Positions 1 through 9,873 are shown, counted from the stretch's first letter. The stretch is 64,000 nucleotides of DNA from Lachancea dasiensis (GCA_900074725.1 LT598454.1:688854-752853); one strand, 5' to 3'. Program-made: numbers and translations. Notes: generated by a model not told the origin, from the sequence alone.

Positions 1-1799
1 GGTGGCGATAACCTCAGGGAATCCCGACAACATTTTAATTTCTCACCCTAACTGCACCCCGACATGTACCAGTTTGAGGCGAGCCGCCTCATCAGTAGCT
101 TCAATTTTTGAATCTGTAGGTCAATTCATCAATGGACGCTGCGGTTAAGCTCGAGCTGCCTCTCTGTAGTATATATTCCATAATTTTGATCCATTAGAGG
201 TTTTCATCTGGCGGTATCTATTCAAAGTCTGGAGCTAGGCATAGAACTATCACCAGTGCCCCAAGAATAGCACCATGGCTCCGGAGGAGCTATCCGGGGG
301 ACTATGTCGAGGGCGAAGCTTTCTATTCCCACGAAAGTTTTTACGACGTTTTTACTTATTTGCCATTTATCTTGATATACTGTCATTTACTCTAGCACCC
401 TATACAATAATGTCAGCCCTCTATCTACTATTATCAATCTGGCTAGGATAACTGGAGGCCATCCGTTAGGTATTTCGAACTACCTTCCACTGATATTCAT
501 CTGCCCAATCTTCACTGTGGTTCTCTCCTCTCTTTTGACAGATAGTGACGAGGAAGTGAATGAACAAGTTCTTGGGGTGAATGAGCAAATGCGAGATCTG
601 GCTGAGGCTAGGAGAGCTGAAATAAGTAAGAGTTCTTTAGCAGATATGTACAGTCCCGGAGGGCCCAAATTTCTGACCTCATTGATGGTATTAACCCTAA
701 CGATGAAGGCTATAGGAAGATGGCTGTGATCTGGGCATCTGCCATTCATAATGCGCAAGTCTCAAGTCTTTGAAATAACTTCAGGCTAGGTAATCCATAC
801 AAGCGTGGGGGATCTTGTAGCACGTAGAGCAAAGTAAAAATGGTCGCTTAGGATAATCCATAAATGTTACGACTTGAATCAAGGTTACAAAGGTTGCTCC
901 TCAAAATCTCCACGCTGTCCGCTCATGATGAAAAACAGGCACCTACTGGCAGCTAATAGTTTTTCTTACAAAGTCAGGCTCGATGAAGCGGACTCTCGAG
1001 CACGACACCGTCAGCTCTTCACAAAGCTCCGGCTCTGTGCTTCGGAGTTAGAGGATAGAGCAGGAAAGGTGGTTATCTCAGGAAAGGTGGTTATCTCAGG
1101 AAGGGTGGTTATCCCAGGATATAGTTTCTTGTTGTTCCCGTTTGCATTCATTTACCAAGTTTATATAGGTTTATCTGCTATGCCCAGATCCAAGCATGCA
1201 TAAGACGAGCCACCTGAGCGTATGGCAAGAGTCTAATGGAACGTTTAAGGAGGAGCTGGTCAGATGCTCGCGGGATAGTGCCAGTTGTCGCTATTGTCGA
1301 GTGTTTGCCAGAATTGTTAGCGTTCGTTCCATAGTAACGAATGCCGAGTTGTTCCTTGGAAAGTTATCGGATCCCTCCTTTAAGACCTCTTTCCCTTATG
1401 TTTATCTGTCATTTATTTTACTGTCGTTTCTTTATCATTTTGTACAATACTGTCATGTATTCTACAATTATCACGGTTTAAGATGGCATAAAATGGGCGA
1501 CGCCGAGCCGTTCCAATAGGGGCCCTCTAGAAGGTCCACGTAAATTCCATACATGGTGGCTGTGTCCCAATGGGAACCGGCGGTCCTTCTGTAAAAGCTG
1601 GCCCTGTGACAGCGTGGTAGATGATGATATGCCCAGATGTACGCGAACGTGGCGCACAAACACGGCCTAGACCAAAAAGGGCACACAAAGACCCATTCGC
1701 CTGCCCATTAGTATTGTTCAAGACGGCCCCAGTTCCACATGCTGCGAGCACATCCACAGATCCTCATGGATCAGTGCATCACCTGGTACGGGCAGAGGG
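1..1799. other. Gene-free left end with decayed sequence
   Basis: No intact gene is visible. The longest ATG-started frames are short and unlike known proteins. The stretch at about 517-730 has a protein-like composition (acidic, helical) but is broken. Two related AT-rich segments of about 80 bp (near 355-437 and 1398-1471, both with ACTGTCAT and ending in ATTATCA) lie in direct orientation on either side of it. This could be the remains of an old LTR retroelement or of a host gene. GC content is ordinary here, unlike the neighbouring WSS1/NSG island. YCK1, which follows WSS1 in S. cerevisiae, is not seen. Confidence 0.4.
1063..1116. repeat. 18-bp minisatellite, three copies
   Basis: Three head-to-tail copies of GGAAAGGTGGTTATCTCA lie at 1063-1080, 1081-1098 and 1099-1116. 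The first two are identical and the third differs at two bases. The unit length is a multiple of three, but no credible gene runs through it. Confidence 0.9.
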
Positions 1800-2516
1800 C
1801 TACGTCAGATCTATCACCTCGGCCACCACCGCAGATCGCGGGCTCTCCAGGTCGATGTATTCCAGTTCCTGAACCTCAGGCTGCGCAGCAGCCATGGCTG
1901 CGCTTGACCGGCCGCACCACTGGGCGTCTTGTGCGCGCTTTTCGGCGGCCATCTTGGCCATTTCCGCCGCACCTTTTGGGCCTACTCGTGCCCCTCCAAG
2001 AACTCTGCCATTTCGAGCCCTGCCGGCCCTGCCCGCTGCGCTCGCCGCACTCGCGACACTCGCAGCCCCGCTCCGCCGCCGTGGATCACTCCCGAGTCTC
2101 CTCCCAACCCCGACAAACGCATCAAACAGCCCTCTCTGCTCGATCACCCACTGGCGCCCCGTCAGCACATCTAGTCGCTGGTAGAACGCTGCATTGTGCG
2201 GGCCGCACTCATTGTGCACCAGCTCATGCAACATCGTACCCATCACTTGTTCTCGCGACAAAAACCTGTTTTCGTCGTGCGCCTCTCGCAACCGCAGCAT
2301 GATCTTGGCCCCGCGATTTACGTTCATACCCAGCAGTCGCCCATCTCGAGGGTAGAACTCCACCAGCTCCCCGACTTTCATCCCATTCTCTCGCATCAAA
2401 AGCGAAACCAGGTGGGCCACCTCTTTCAACATCGCCGCCGCGTACTCGCGGTTGGCGAACCGCTGCATGGACGCCACACGGCCGATGTGCGCGTTTCGCT
2501 GTACTGTGATTGCCAT
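1800..2516 (-). CDS. WSS1: Wss1-type DNA-protein crosslink metalloprotease
   Basis: Predicted 238-residue WLM-family protease. Wss1 removes proteins covalently trapped on DNA and acts with SUMO and Cdc48. The zinc site is clear: HELVHN with a third histidine six residues on (H97, E98, H101, H107). The C-terminus ends in VIDLT, and an acidic YIDLES lies shortly before it; both look like SUMO-interacting motifs. It is slightly shorter than the S. cerevisiae protein (about 269 aa). The start is the ATG at 2516; upstream in frame there is only a GTG. It diverges from NSG with about 160 bp between starts, the same arrangement as YHR133C/YHR134W. The gene is GC-rich and its linker is full of Ala, Gly and Arg, unlike most of the window. 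Confidence 0.92.
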   Translation of the reverse strand: MAITVQRNAHIGRVASMQRFANREYAAAMLKEVAHLVSLLMRENGMKVGELVEFYPRDGRLLGMNVNRGAKIMLRLREAHDENRFLSREQVMGTMLHELVHNECGPHNAAFYQRLDVLTGRQWVIEQRGLFDAFVGVGRRLGSDPRRRSGAASVASAASAAGRAGRARNGRVLGGARVGPKGAAEMAKMAAEKRAQDAQWCGRSSAAMAAAQPEVQELEYIDLESPRSAVVAEVIDLT

Positions 2517-2677
2517 GGTGGGCCCAACCACGCGCGCGGGCTTTAGTTGGTTGTTGGTTGGTTGGCCGGTTAGTGTCTTTCCTATGGCCCGAGGTGGTCG
2601 AGGTGATGAAATTTTGGAAATATCACCATCTGCTCACCGGCTCGACAGAAGATAGCACAACACAACACAGCACAAGA

Positions 2678-3463
2678 ATGACCAAAGCATCCACCCAGCT
2701 GGGGAAAAGTTACTACAACGAGAGTAACGAGTCCATTAGCTCTTTAACGCGCCCACAATTGTATGGGATCTACGACGAGGACATCGCCAATAGTGAGGAC
2801 AACGAGGTGTACGAGGAGGCGAGAAAATCGGTGAGTCGCAGCGGAAGCGCGGTTGGTGGAGGTGGCCGGGGCGGTTACCACAGACGCAGAAATCCTGTGC
2901 ACAGTCTGGTGTCACTCGCGCTGCTGGGGCTCGCGGGCATTGGCTACCACGAGCTCAGCAAGCAATTGCACGACAACCACGAACTACATGCGGAGCTGGC
3001 GTCGCGGCCTCTGGCGCTTGGCGTCGAGGTGTGTCGGACCGTGAGCTTTGGGATGGTGCCGACGTGGCTGGCGTATGCGCTGGAGGGCGTGGTGTTCGGG
3101 TCGCTCCTGCCACTGCTGGAGGCCCTAGGAGGGCGCCCACTACATTCAAACACCTCCTTCGCCTCGTTGCTGCGCTCCACGCATGCAATGCTTGGTGTCG
3201 CGTTTGGGATCCGTAAGATTGAGTGGAGCTCGTCGCTGCAGGCTAGCGGGGCGTGGTTTCTGCTGAACATCGTGTTATGGATGTTCTTTGACGGAACGCG
3301 GTCGATGCTGGCGGTGTGTGTCGCGATCGGGGCCATCGCGTCTGCTACATGCTACCGCGACGTGACGGACTACTCACAGATGCTATACTTCATGGATTTT
3401 TACTTCTTGGGCCTACTACTATTTGGCAAGCTAGGGAGATATCTATATGGACCGAGGACGTGA
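2678..3463 (+). CDS. NSG1: INSIG-family ER protein, HMG-CoA reductase regulator
   Basis: Predicted 261-residue homologue of Nsg1/Nsg2, the yeast Insig proteins. These bind HMG-CoA reductase in the ER membrane and protect it from degradation. The N-terminus has the family signature of a Ser/Thr-rich stretch followed by TRPQLYGIYDEDI (about residues 24-36). Hydrophobic segments follow at about 75-90, 118-150, 192-224 and 235-252. The start is the ATG at 2678; an upstream in-frame ATG at 2606 would add 24 residues unlike the family. It is convergent with IGO, as in YNL156C/YNL157W and YHR133C/YHR132W-A. This single gene corresponds to both S. cerevisiae ohnologues. GC content is very high. Confidence 0.9.
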   Translation: MTKASTQLGKSYYNESNESISSLTRPQLYGIYDEDIANSEDNEVYEEARKSVSRSGSAVGGGGRGGYHRRRNPVHSLVSLALLGLAGIGYHELSKQLHDNHELHAELASRPLALGVEVCRTVSFGMVPTWLAYALEGVVFGSLLPLLEALGGRPLHSNTSFASLLRSTHAMLGVAFGIRKIEWSSSLQASGAWFLLNIVLWMFFDGTRSMLAVCVAIGAIASATCYRDVTDYSQMLYFMDFYFLGLLLFGKLGRYLYGPRT

Positions 3464-3747
3464 GCTGCGAGGAGGGCACGACGACCGCGGACGCATCCCT
3501 AGCCACTGTACATAACATGTAAACGGAAAAACGTTTGAAAACGAGGTCGCGGAGGGGCAGAAACCTGGGTGGACAGACGGACAGAGATCGGACAGAGATC
3601 AGACAGCGGTCGTGCAACCACGAGGACGCCTGCGGTTGTGGCCGGTGCGTCTAAACGGCCAGGAGTACCGCGGGCCAGGGCCCACAGTGCATTGCTCAGA
3701 TATCGTGAAACCCTGGTTCCACTCGTTCCTCGCGTATTCGTGCTTCC

Positions 3748-4137
3748 TCACTTGCTGGGAGATCTCGGGGGCGGGCCACTCGATATACTTCCTTGGCGCC
3801 GTTGGTCCTGTGGATCCATGCCGCCCGCACTGCTGCTGAGCCTTCGTTTGATGATGCTTTCCCGCAGCCCGCTGGGGTTCGTTACAGGAAGATGGCTATT
3901 TCCAATAGCATTCGACTGTAGGTCGTCCGACTTTACACCGGCTTTCTTCAACGCATAGTCCCCGCTGTCAAAATACTTGCGCTCTTGCAACTTGTGTTTG
4001 AATAGGTCCTTTTTCGACGGCATCTTGCCGTACATCTTGTAGAGTTTTACCTCCTGTGGAGTCATTTGCGAGGTGTCCACTTTTTCGTTAAGATCCACGT
4101 TACTGGACGTTGGCGACAGATCTCCGGACTTGCTCAT
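3748..4137 (-). CDS. IGO1: Endosulfine-family PP2A inhibitor Igo1/2
   Basis: Predicted 129-residue endosulfine. The diagnostic FDSGDY motif is at residues 56-61. Ser58 is the residue that the Greatwall-type kinase Rim15 phosphorylates, turning the protein into an inhibitor of PP2A-Cdc55 at quiescence and mitotic entry. The preceding basic helix (KKDLFKHKLQERKYFDSGDY region) is conserved. The Ser/Pro-rich tails are low complexity. The ATG at 4137 is unambiguous. An AGGGG stress-element-like site and a TATA-like sequence lie about 50-70 bp upstream (about 4185-4205). Confidence 0.95.
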   Translation of the reverse strand: MSKSGDLSPTSSNVDLNEKVDTSQMTPQEVKLYKMYGKMPSKKDLFKHKLQERKYFDSGDYALKKAGVKSDDLQSNAIGNSHLPVTNPSGLRESIIKRRLSSSAGGMDPQDQRRQGSISSGPPPRSPSK

Positions 4138-6640
4138 TTGGTGGAAAGTGCGTGCGTTGGTAGTTGTGATGTTGGTGTGGGTGAAGAGAAGGGGAGTATA
4201 AAGCGAGCTTTGCTGATATTGTAATTTCCCACTATATTATAGGAACATCACCAAGCACGGGTATGGTTCTATCTGGAGAAGAATGGAAGAGAAGCTTTGA
4301 CGTGGCCCCTGGCCCTGACATTTGCGATGAAAACCACTGTAAGTCGGAACGTAACTTATGGCAAAGGAGAGAGCCAGATTACAAGGGCTTGGTCGATTCT
4401 AGCACATATCACTACATACGGGGTACTTTATCGTTGAGATTGCCAAGCCAGCACCATCCCATCTGCTCCAGTGGCTTTCGCGTCCTGGGATTCAAGGCTC
4501 CAACCATGCAGGATCAAGGTTCTCCCTCCCACATGCCACCGACATGTGGAGGACACGCCATACGGAAATGTAAAACTTTATATGTTCTCACGCCTCGCTG
4601 TGGCACTTGACCTGGGTTACTTGGGCCTATCGGAGGTAGTAAATACGCGTTAGGCTTGCTATCTTTGCCTAGTTCCGGGCCTTGCAAACTGAATATTTGT
4701 TAGGAATAGTGTGAGTTTCCAGGGAACTGATGGTGATGTGCGTCTAATCGCATAAACAGCGTCAGGATATATGTGGCACAGTGGTACATGATGAGAGTAC
4801 AGAACAGAGGCCATACCAATCCATTTACCGTCTTTGGCCAGGTATCTGAACCAACTCTAATGTCTAAAATAATCGCAGAGAGATAAATATAATCCCCTAG
4901 ATCCAAATTACTCATCTTACAATGACTATGACCGACTTACAAGACAAACTAAGCTTTCTACTAACGAGTCAGATATTATCCTCCGTAGAGACAAATTAAG
5001 TAAGCTTTCTACTAGTGAATTAGATTCGCCTCAGTGATTATCGTGTCGCTGGAAAGCTGCGTCACAATAGTACAGAGTGACAACGGCGAGTAACTCCACC
5101 GTGGAGCTTTCCTCACTCCTGTTGACACTGCCGGATGGCATTGAGCTGCGTGGTAGTAGCTGTCAGCTTAGCGTCAGGTCAATACAAAGTGGTACTGGCG
5201 ACGCCAGTAGAACAATGAACAGGGCGAACAATCAACCAACGGGCGTGAGAGGAGCAGCGAGTGCACAAAAATGCCTTGGCCAGCCATTTAAATTATTCAG
5301 CAGCTCAAAAACTCATCTCTTGGATTCAATTGTTAAAATTGTCAAACTGCTAACTGCATCCATATCATCCCCGTCAGAAATATGTATTAATGCCTGCTAT
5401 AAGTGCCAGATGTAGACCAGGGTTTTAGCCCAAATGATTGCAAGGAGACAACCAGATGTTGCTATGCAAGCTCCGGATTTATCTTCAAGTACTCACAATA
5501 TTACGCACGATCTCTATCAACAACTTGAACGAACGGCAAGTTAACTACTGTCAGCAACGACTCGCTCCAAGAGATTGCTATTCACCCGTAGGAATTATCA
5601 CCGGTAGACAATAGAATAGCGCAGTAAACACCAGGCCAAGTCAACAGGCAGCAACGTTCAGATGAGATCCACGAATTTCAGCGAAAATGCTGTCAGTTGA
5701 ATTTATTAGCAGCTTGCCAAGAGAGCTGTTCTGTTTGCAACATATGTCTTGCAGCCAGACTGCACGATATTCGTTCTATCGTTGACTATAAACTCAGAAA
5801 ATGGGTCAATTTCCTTTTTATGCTCCATAGAGACTGACTCGTTGGTCCCTGCTTATGCGCTAATAGCTGACCATTGTGTTGCTATGTAAGAGTTCCATCT
5901 CATCTACAATGGACGACTGCAGCAAACGCAACTTGAGCGACAGACCTGTACTCATAAAAACACGACCTTTTCTTTAGATGAATTGATCAAGCTCAGTCAG
6001 TCTAAGTACAAGGAACATGGAAACCAGGACAGACTGCGTAGATAGCCAATTTCCAACAGCCCAGTGTTAGTAATGCCTCAAAAACTAACTCGTCTGCATG
6101 TTATCTGAAGCCGGAATTACAGAAACATGACGAGTGGCCCAGTCAAAACGATAATCCACACTATATAGCGACTAAATAATCGCATTGGTCCGTTTGTGGA
6201 TTTATTCGAGTACTACCCGCAGTCTTGAGATTAGAGAGAGATTTTTCTAAAGGCACAAAAATGAGCCTGGAAAAGTTGAAGGAACCTGATCAGAAGTCTC
6301 TCAAGCTCGTCAAGGCATGTTGAACTTTTTCTCCACAATTACTACCGTAGGTCAAACGATTATTTTCCGCCGATTATGTTAGCGACAGCACAGCTACAAT
6401 AAAATAGACGACAATGCACTTCACAACTATCTATATGCAGATACACATTCCGAAGGGTCCAACTGCCTAAAGCCAGACGGAGCTTGGTGATCGACGGTTG
6501 TGTCTGCCTCGCTGTGGATCATCATATTCAACGAATGTGGCCATGCAATCCTCAATTATTTATCGTTCGTTAGGTAGACTGTGACAATGGACACTTCTCC
6601 AAGACCAGTCAACTAACCGCCCACGCTACTTTGTGCTGCT
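4138..6640. other. 2.5-kb gene-free spacer between IGO and ECM14
   Basis: No credible gene. In S. cerevisiae ECM14 and IGO2 are close neighbours, so this tract looks like an expansion or insertion. It holds one copy of a repeat also found near 52.4-52.8 kb (listed separately). It also has a 20-codon ORF at 6261-6323 (MSLEKLKEP...) that I cannot connect to anything. The last few hundred bases should hold the ECM14 promoter. Confidence 0.6.
4715..5045 (-). repeat. Dispersed fossil repeat, copy A
   Basis: Read on the minus strand, this stretch is clearly related to 52360-52800 on the plus strand. Shared words include AGATGAGTA..TTGGATCTAGG, ATTATTTTAG.CATTAG and GCGATTAGACGCACATCACC. Copy A lacks about 180 bp present in the other copy and has a short internal duplication around AGTAGAAAGCTTA. 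It also carries the GAGGCGAATCT half of a palindrome seen complete at 52 kb. It is probably a degenerate LTR or other non-autonomous mobile-element fossil; the family is not identifiable by eye. Confidence 0.65.
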
Positions 6641-7963
6641 ATGAAGGGCACTAGTTGCTTTCTTGTCGGATTTGTTGCCGGGGTGCAAGCTTTGCGCGAC
6701 TATTCCGATCAAAAAGTGTGCAGGTTTCACACCAACAACGTCACGCAGGTACAACAGAAGCTGCAACCGCATTTGCATGGCCCGATCGACATATGGACTC
6801 GTAGTTCTGAGTTTGTGGACGTTAAAGTACCAGCTGTGGTAGTCAAAGATATAGAAGGGTGCGAGGTCATTATAGACAACTTGAGCGACACTATTGCGAA
6901 AACTTATCCAGACGATGAGGAAGCTCAAGCATGGTCTTCCGGTATAGTGGAGGATCAACTCCAAGAACTTCTGCTAGCTGGAGACGCCCCCTCTCTCGTC
7001 AAGGCTCAGCATGACATTTTTTTCAACCAGTTTCGTGACCTCGAGACCATCTACACTTGGCTGGACCTCATGGAACTGACCTTCCCGGAACTCGTGAAGA
7101 TCGAGTTGGTCGGTCAAACTTTCGAGGGTCGCGAAATGAAGGCCCTGCATATCAGCACTAACAACCGGGAAGTGAATCCAGAGAAGAAAACTATCATAAT
7201 CACCGGCGGAGTGCACGCGCGGGAATGGATCGGTGTAAGCACAGCATGCTACTTCATTTATCAGCTGCTAGCAGGATATGGGGAAAAAAGAAAGGAGACC
7301 AAATACCTTGACCACCTGGACTTCCTAATCGTTCCTGTGTTCAATCCCGATGGGTACGTGTACACTTGGAGCCACGATCGCCTGTGGCGCAAAAATAGGC
7401 AACAGACATTCTACCCCCGCTGTTTCGGCATAGACATCGACCATTCCTTTGATTTTCATTGGACGGGGACCCAGGATTTTCCCTGCAGCGAGGACTACAG
7501 CGGAGAATCTGCTTTTGAAGCACTGGAGGCCGAGTCTTGGAACAACTACATAAACGAGTCCAAAAGCGCATACACCATCCACGGGTACCTGGATCTGCAT
7601 TCCTACTCACAGGAAGTGCTGTATCCGTATGCTTATTCGTGCGACGCACTGCCTAGGGACCTGGAAAACTTACTAGAGCTATCGTACGGCTTGGCTAAAG
7701 CTATAAGACGTAAAAGTGGCAAGAACTACAAAGTTCTGTCCTCGTGTGAGGATCGGGGTTCTGATATTACTCCAGGCCTGGGGTCGGGTTCCGCCCTCGA
7801 TTACATGTATCATCATAGGGCCCATTGGGGTGTCCAGCTAAAGCTACGAGACACTGGGAATCACGGTTTTTTGCTCCCTCCTAAATTTATCAATCCTGTA
7901 GGGAAAGAAGCCTACGGAGCTTTACAGTATTTCTGCGATTTCATACTGAATCCTGAATTGTAA
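6641..7963 (+). CDS. ECM14: Ecm14-type M14 metallocarboxypeptidase homologue (pseudopeptidase)
   Basis: Predicted 440-residue secretory or vacuolar protein with a hydrophobic N-terminus, a propeptide-like region and an M14 carboxypeptidase domain. The zinc ligands are kept: H192 and E195 in GGVHAREW, and H320 in LDLHSYS. The general-base glutamate of active enzymes, normally in ELRDTG, is replaced by Lys401 (VQLKLRDTG). The same substitution is known in fungal Ecm14, which is regarded as catalytically inactive and needed for normal cell walls. Its position next to the IGO and PH-domain genes matches YHR132C. Length fits the family (about 430 aa). Confidence 0.93.
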   Translation: MKGTSCFLVGFVAGVQALRDYSDQKVCRFHTNNVTQVQQKLQPHLHGPIDIWTRSSEFVDVKVPAVVVKDIEGCEVIIDNLSDTIAKTYPDDEEAQAWSSGIVEDQLQELLLAGDAPSLVKAQHDIFFNQFRDLETIYTWLDLMELTFPELVKIELVGQTFEGREMKALHISTNNREVNPEKKTIIITGGVHAREWIGVSTACYFIYQLLAGYGEKRKETKYLDHLDFLIVPVFNPDGYVYTWSHDRLWRKNRQQTFYPRCFGIDIDHSFDFHWTGTQDFPCSEDYSGESAFEALEAESWNNYINESKSAYTIHGYLDLHSYSQEVLYPYAYSCDALPRDLENLLELSYGLAKAIRRKSGKNYKVLSSCEDRGSDITPGLGSGSALDYMYHHRAHWGVQLKLRDTGNHGFLLPPKFINPVGKEAYGALQYFCDFILNPEL

Positions 7964-8017
7964 AACAACATCATAAATTGAGCGGTGCTCATAACAGCAA
8001 AAATAATTCTCATCTGC

Positions 8018-8572
8018 TCAGAAATTTCTGAGCATTGTGTATAGATCGTAATGACTGTTCAGCAAGTAAACCAGAGTCATCAGCAATGCAATGTATATGA
8101 TAGTGGCATACATGTCCACGGGAATACCAAATCGCACGGCAGCTACAGACACATTGATGGGAACTGTAGGACTGCGTAGCTCTGGATAGGAGTTGCCAGA
8201 GACCTGGAGGTAAACCACTGATTTAAGTGTCTTGTCTTGCGGCAGTGATGAGCTTTTATCGACGGCAAAACCAATCTCATTAATCTCTACAGGGTTGGCA
8301 GCGGTCCAACAAAATTTAGCTTGGTAAGTATCGCCTGGGACAACACCTTTTAGCTCAACTTCAAATCTAGTATTATCTATTGGCACCTCAAACCTACCAA
8401 TAGCACGGTTGGTGTTTTTCAAAACCAGCAGTGGGTCATTGTCTGTGGTTAGTTCAGCACTGCTATATTCTCCTTCGGGGACTCGAAAAACTAACGACTC
8501 CGTGTTGGCTAAAACTCCAGAGATAGCTAGAAGAACTGCTATAATACGCTGTGATAGTAATATGTGCTTCAT
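8018..8572 (-). CDS. PGA1: Pga1-type subunit of GPI mannosyltransferase II
   Basis: Predicted 184 residues from the ATG at 8572; an upstream in-frame ATG at 8617 would give 199. I prefer the inner start because it places a signal peptide (MKHILLSQRIIAVLLAISG) at the N-terminus. A luminal beta-rich region follows, then one C-terminal membrane segment (about residues 150-172) and a short tail. Pga1 acts with Gpi18 in the ER to add the second mannose to GPI precursors. Sequence identity is not obvious by eye. The call rests on topology, length (198 aa in S. cerevisiae) and position: divergent from ASI2 and codirectional with IGO, exactly as YNL157W-YNL159C. Confidence 0.75.
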   Translation of the reverse strand: MKHILLSQRIIAVLLAISGVLANTESLVFRVPEGEYSSAELTTDNDPLLVLKNTNRAIGRFEVPIDNTRFEVELKGVVPGDTYQAKFCWTAANPVEINEIGFAVDKSSSLPQDKTLKSVVYLQVSGNSYPELRSPTVPINVSVAAVRFGIPVDMYATIIYIALLMTLVYLLNSHYDLYTMLRNF

Positions 8573-8718
8573 CGTTGATTTTGAGCCAACCCGTTGCGTA
8601 ATTTGATGAGAGGCCATTCATTATATTAATATTAAAATGAAATTAAGGTTCACCACTCGTTTCACTCAAGACCTCATGAGCACCACCAGCAAGCACAGCG
8701 TACTGAAGGCATCTCACC

Positions 8719-9495
8719 ATGGTGCTTAGTGCCAATAATCGTGAGGAACTCACTCAGCTGCGCGCAACCCTTTCAAATACAGAGCAACTTGACGAGATGA
8801 CAGGCAACGTTGGCCACAGTCTAACACACAACCACTTGAACGGGGAACCAGTCCCACCGAGAACTTTAGACCCAGAAGCACAGGGTCTACCACAGCGTGC
8901 ACCGGATCTGCCTGCGCGGCGGGCCGCCAATAACGAGGCAAACTTGTGGCCCGAGGTAAACTTGAGATTTCCAGATGCAATAGAGCGACGCAGATATCTG
9001 CGTGCATTCCTGCGCAACCTGATAATCCTAGACCACCTGCTTCTAATGGTGCTCTTTCCGTTTTCGCTGTACAATGTTCTCAGGATACTCCTTACGGAGG
9101 TGACTTTCTCTAACAACGACTTTATCGTCGACATAGCTACTTATTGCCGGCTGTCCAACATTCTGAGTAGTGACGGTAAGTCTGTGGTGTTCTTCCGGAG
9201 CGGGTTTGGCCTTCTGGGCAAATTCCACAACATCATTGTGTTTTATTCTGCGCCCATATTTGTGTGGATCACTTCCAAAAGTGCTAATGGTTTCTGGATA
9301 ACCAGGGCCTATACAACCTTAATTAAGAGCATCGCAGTAACGCTATACATGCTGTACGGAGTGGGAACTAGCGCATATGTCAGCTTTGCCTCGTTTTTCT
9401 TCGCCCTGTGTTTGCTGATGACCGGGTTTAGACGCTACAAGGGCGTGGCTAAGATTATGGGCCAAATTTATCGCTCCACTACGGGAGTATTCTGA
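8719..9495 (+). CDS. ASI2: Asi2-type inner nuclear membrane protein
   Basis: Predicted 258-residue integral membrane protein. A hydrophilic N-terminus of about 90 residues is followed by membrane segments at about 99-125, 170-187, 203-222 and 222-238, with a basic C-terminus. Asi2 works with the RING proteins Asi1 and Asi3 in the inner-nuclear-membrane branch of ER-associated degradation and in repressing amino-acid-sensing transcription. The assignment rests mainly on topology and on synteny (divergent from PGA1 as YNL159C/YNL158W), since this family evolves fast. ATG at 8719. Confidence 0.75.
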   Translation: MVLSANNREELTQLRATLSNTEQLDEMTGNVGHSLTHNHLNGEPVPPRTLDPEAQGLPQRAPDLPARRAANNEANLWPEVNLRFPDAIERRRYLRAFLRNLIILDHLLLMVLFPFSLYNVLRILLTEVTFSNNDFIVDIATYCRLSNILSSDGKSVVFFRSGFGLLGKFHNIIVFYSAPIFVWITSKSANGFWITRAYTTLIKSIAVTLYMLYGVGTSAYVSFASFFFALCLLMTGFRRYKGVAKIMGQIYRSTTGVF

Positions 9496-9576
9496 GCCCA
9501 TTGGCCCAGCGATCAACCCAACCTCTTGCCAGACTACTGCTTGTCGAGGCCAAATCAATCACCTGCTCGTCCATAA

Positions 9577-9600
9577 GGTCACATGACAGGGTCACATGAC
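9577..9600. promoter_or_regulatory. Tandem TCACATGA boxes
   Basis: GGTCACATGAC occurs twice, at 9577-9587 and 9590-9600, 13 bp apart. The core resembles a Cbf1/bHLH E-box or CDEI-like site. The pair lies between the ASI2 stop and the ureohydrolase start. Function is inferred. Confidence 0.5.
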
Positions 9601-9699
9601 TGGTGAGTGAATCTCTCCAAAAGGAGAAACTCCAGGCGACGCCATTCCCGCTCGGCTTCAAATTCCGTTTACGAGAAAGTGAACCTTGGTATCATGTTC

Positions 9700-9715
9700 G
9701 ACGGATATATCCGTC
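9700..9715. promoter_or_regulatory. Perfect 16-bp palindrome with CGG-N6-CCG core
   Basis: GACGGATATATCCGTC equals its own reverse complement and contains CGG-N6-CCG, the spacing used by some Zn2Cys6 activators such as Ppr1. It sits 158 bp upstream of the ureohydrolase ATG. A TATA box (TATAAAG, 9762-9768) follows. It is a plausible binding site for a nitrogen-source regulator. Confidence 0.55.
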
Positions 9716-9873
9716 AGTTATCGACACAGTGGATCTTACCGATTGGCTTCTTCCGCAAGAGTATAAAGGATCAGTGTATCCAGGTGTCTGGAGATTGGTA
9801 TGCTTTAACACTGTCACAATTGGTTTGGACTGGATTTAGACGTACCCACCATTTTTTTATCCCAGACACCAAA

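Noticed and set aside
1739-2302. 187-codon plus-strand frame over WSS1
   Set aside because: It is a shadow of the GC-rich WSS1 gene; the minus strand has the intact zinc protease motif.
4263-4610. 115-codon ATG-started ORF right of IGO
   Set aside because: Composition is mixed and Cys/His-scattered with no domain or family resemblance. It lies in a repeat-bearing spacer and is most likely chance.
4138-6640. Possible centromere in the long spacer
   Set aside because: I saw no CDEI plus AT-rich core plus CDEIII (CCGAA) arrangement, and the syntenic S. cerevisiae regions are not next to a centromere.
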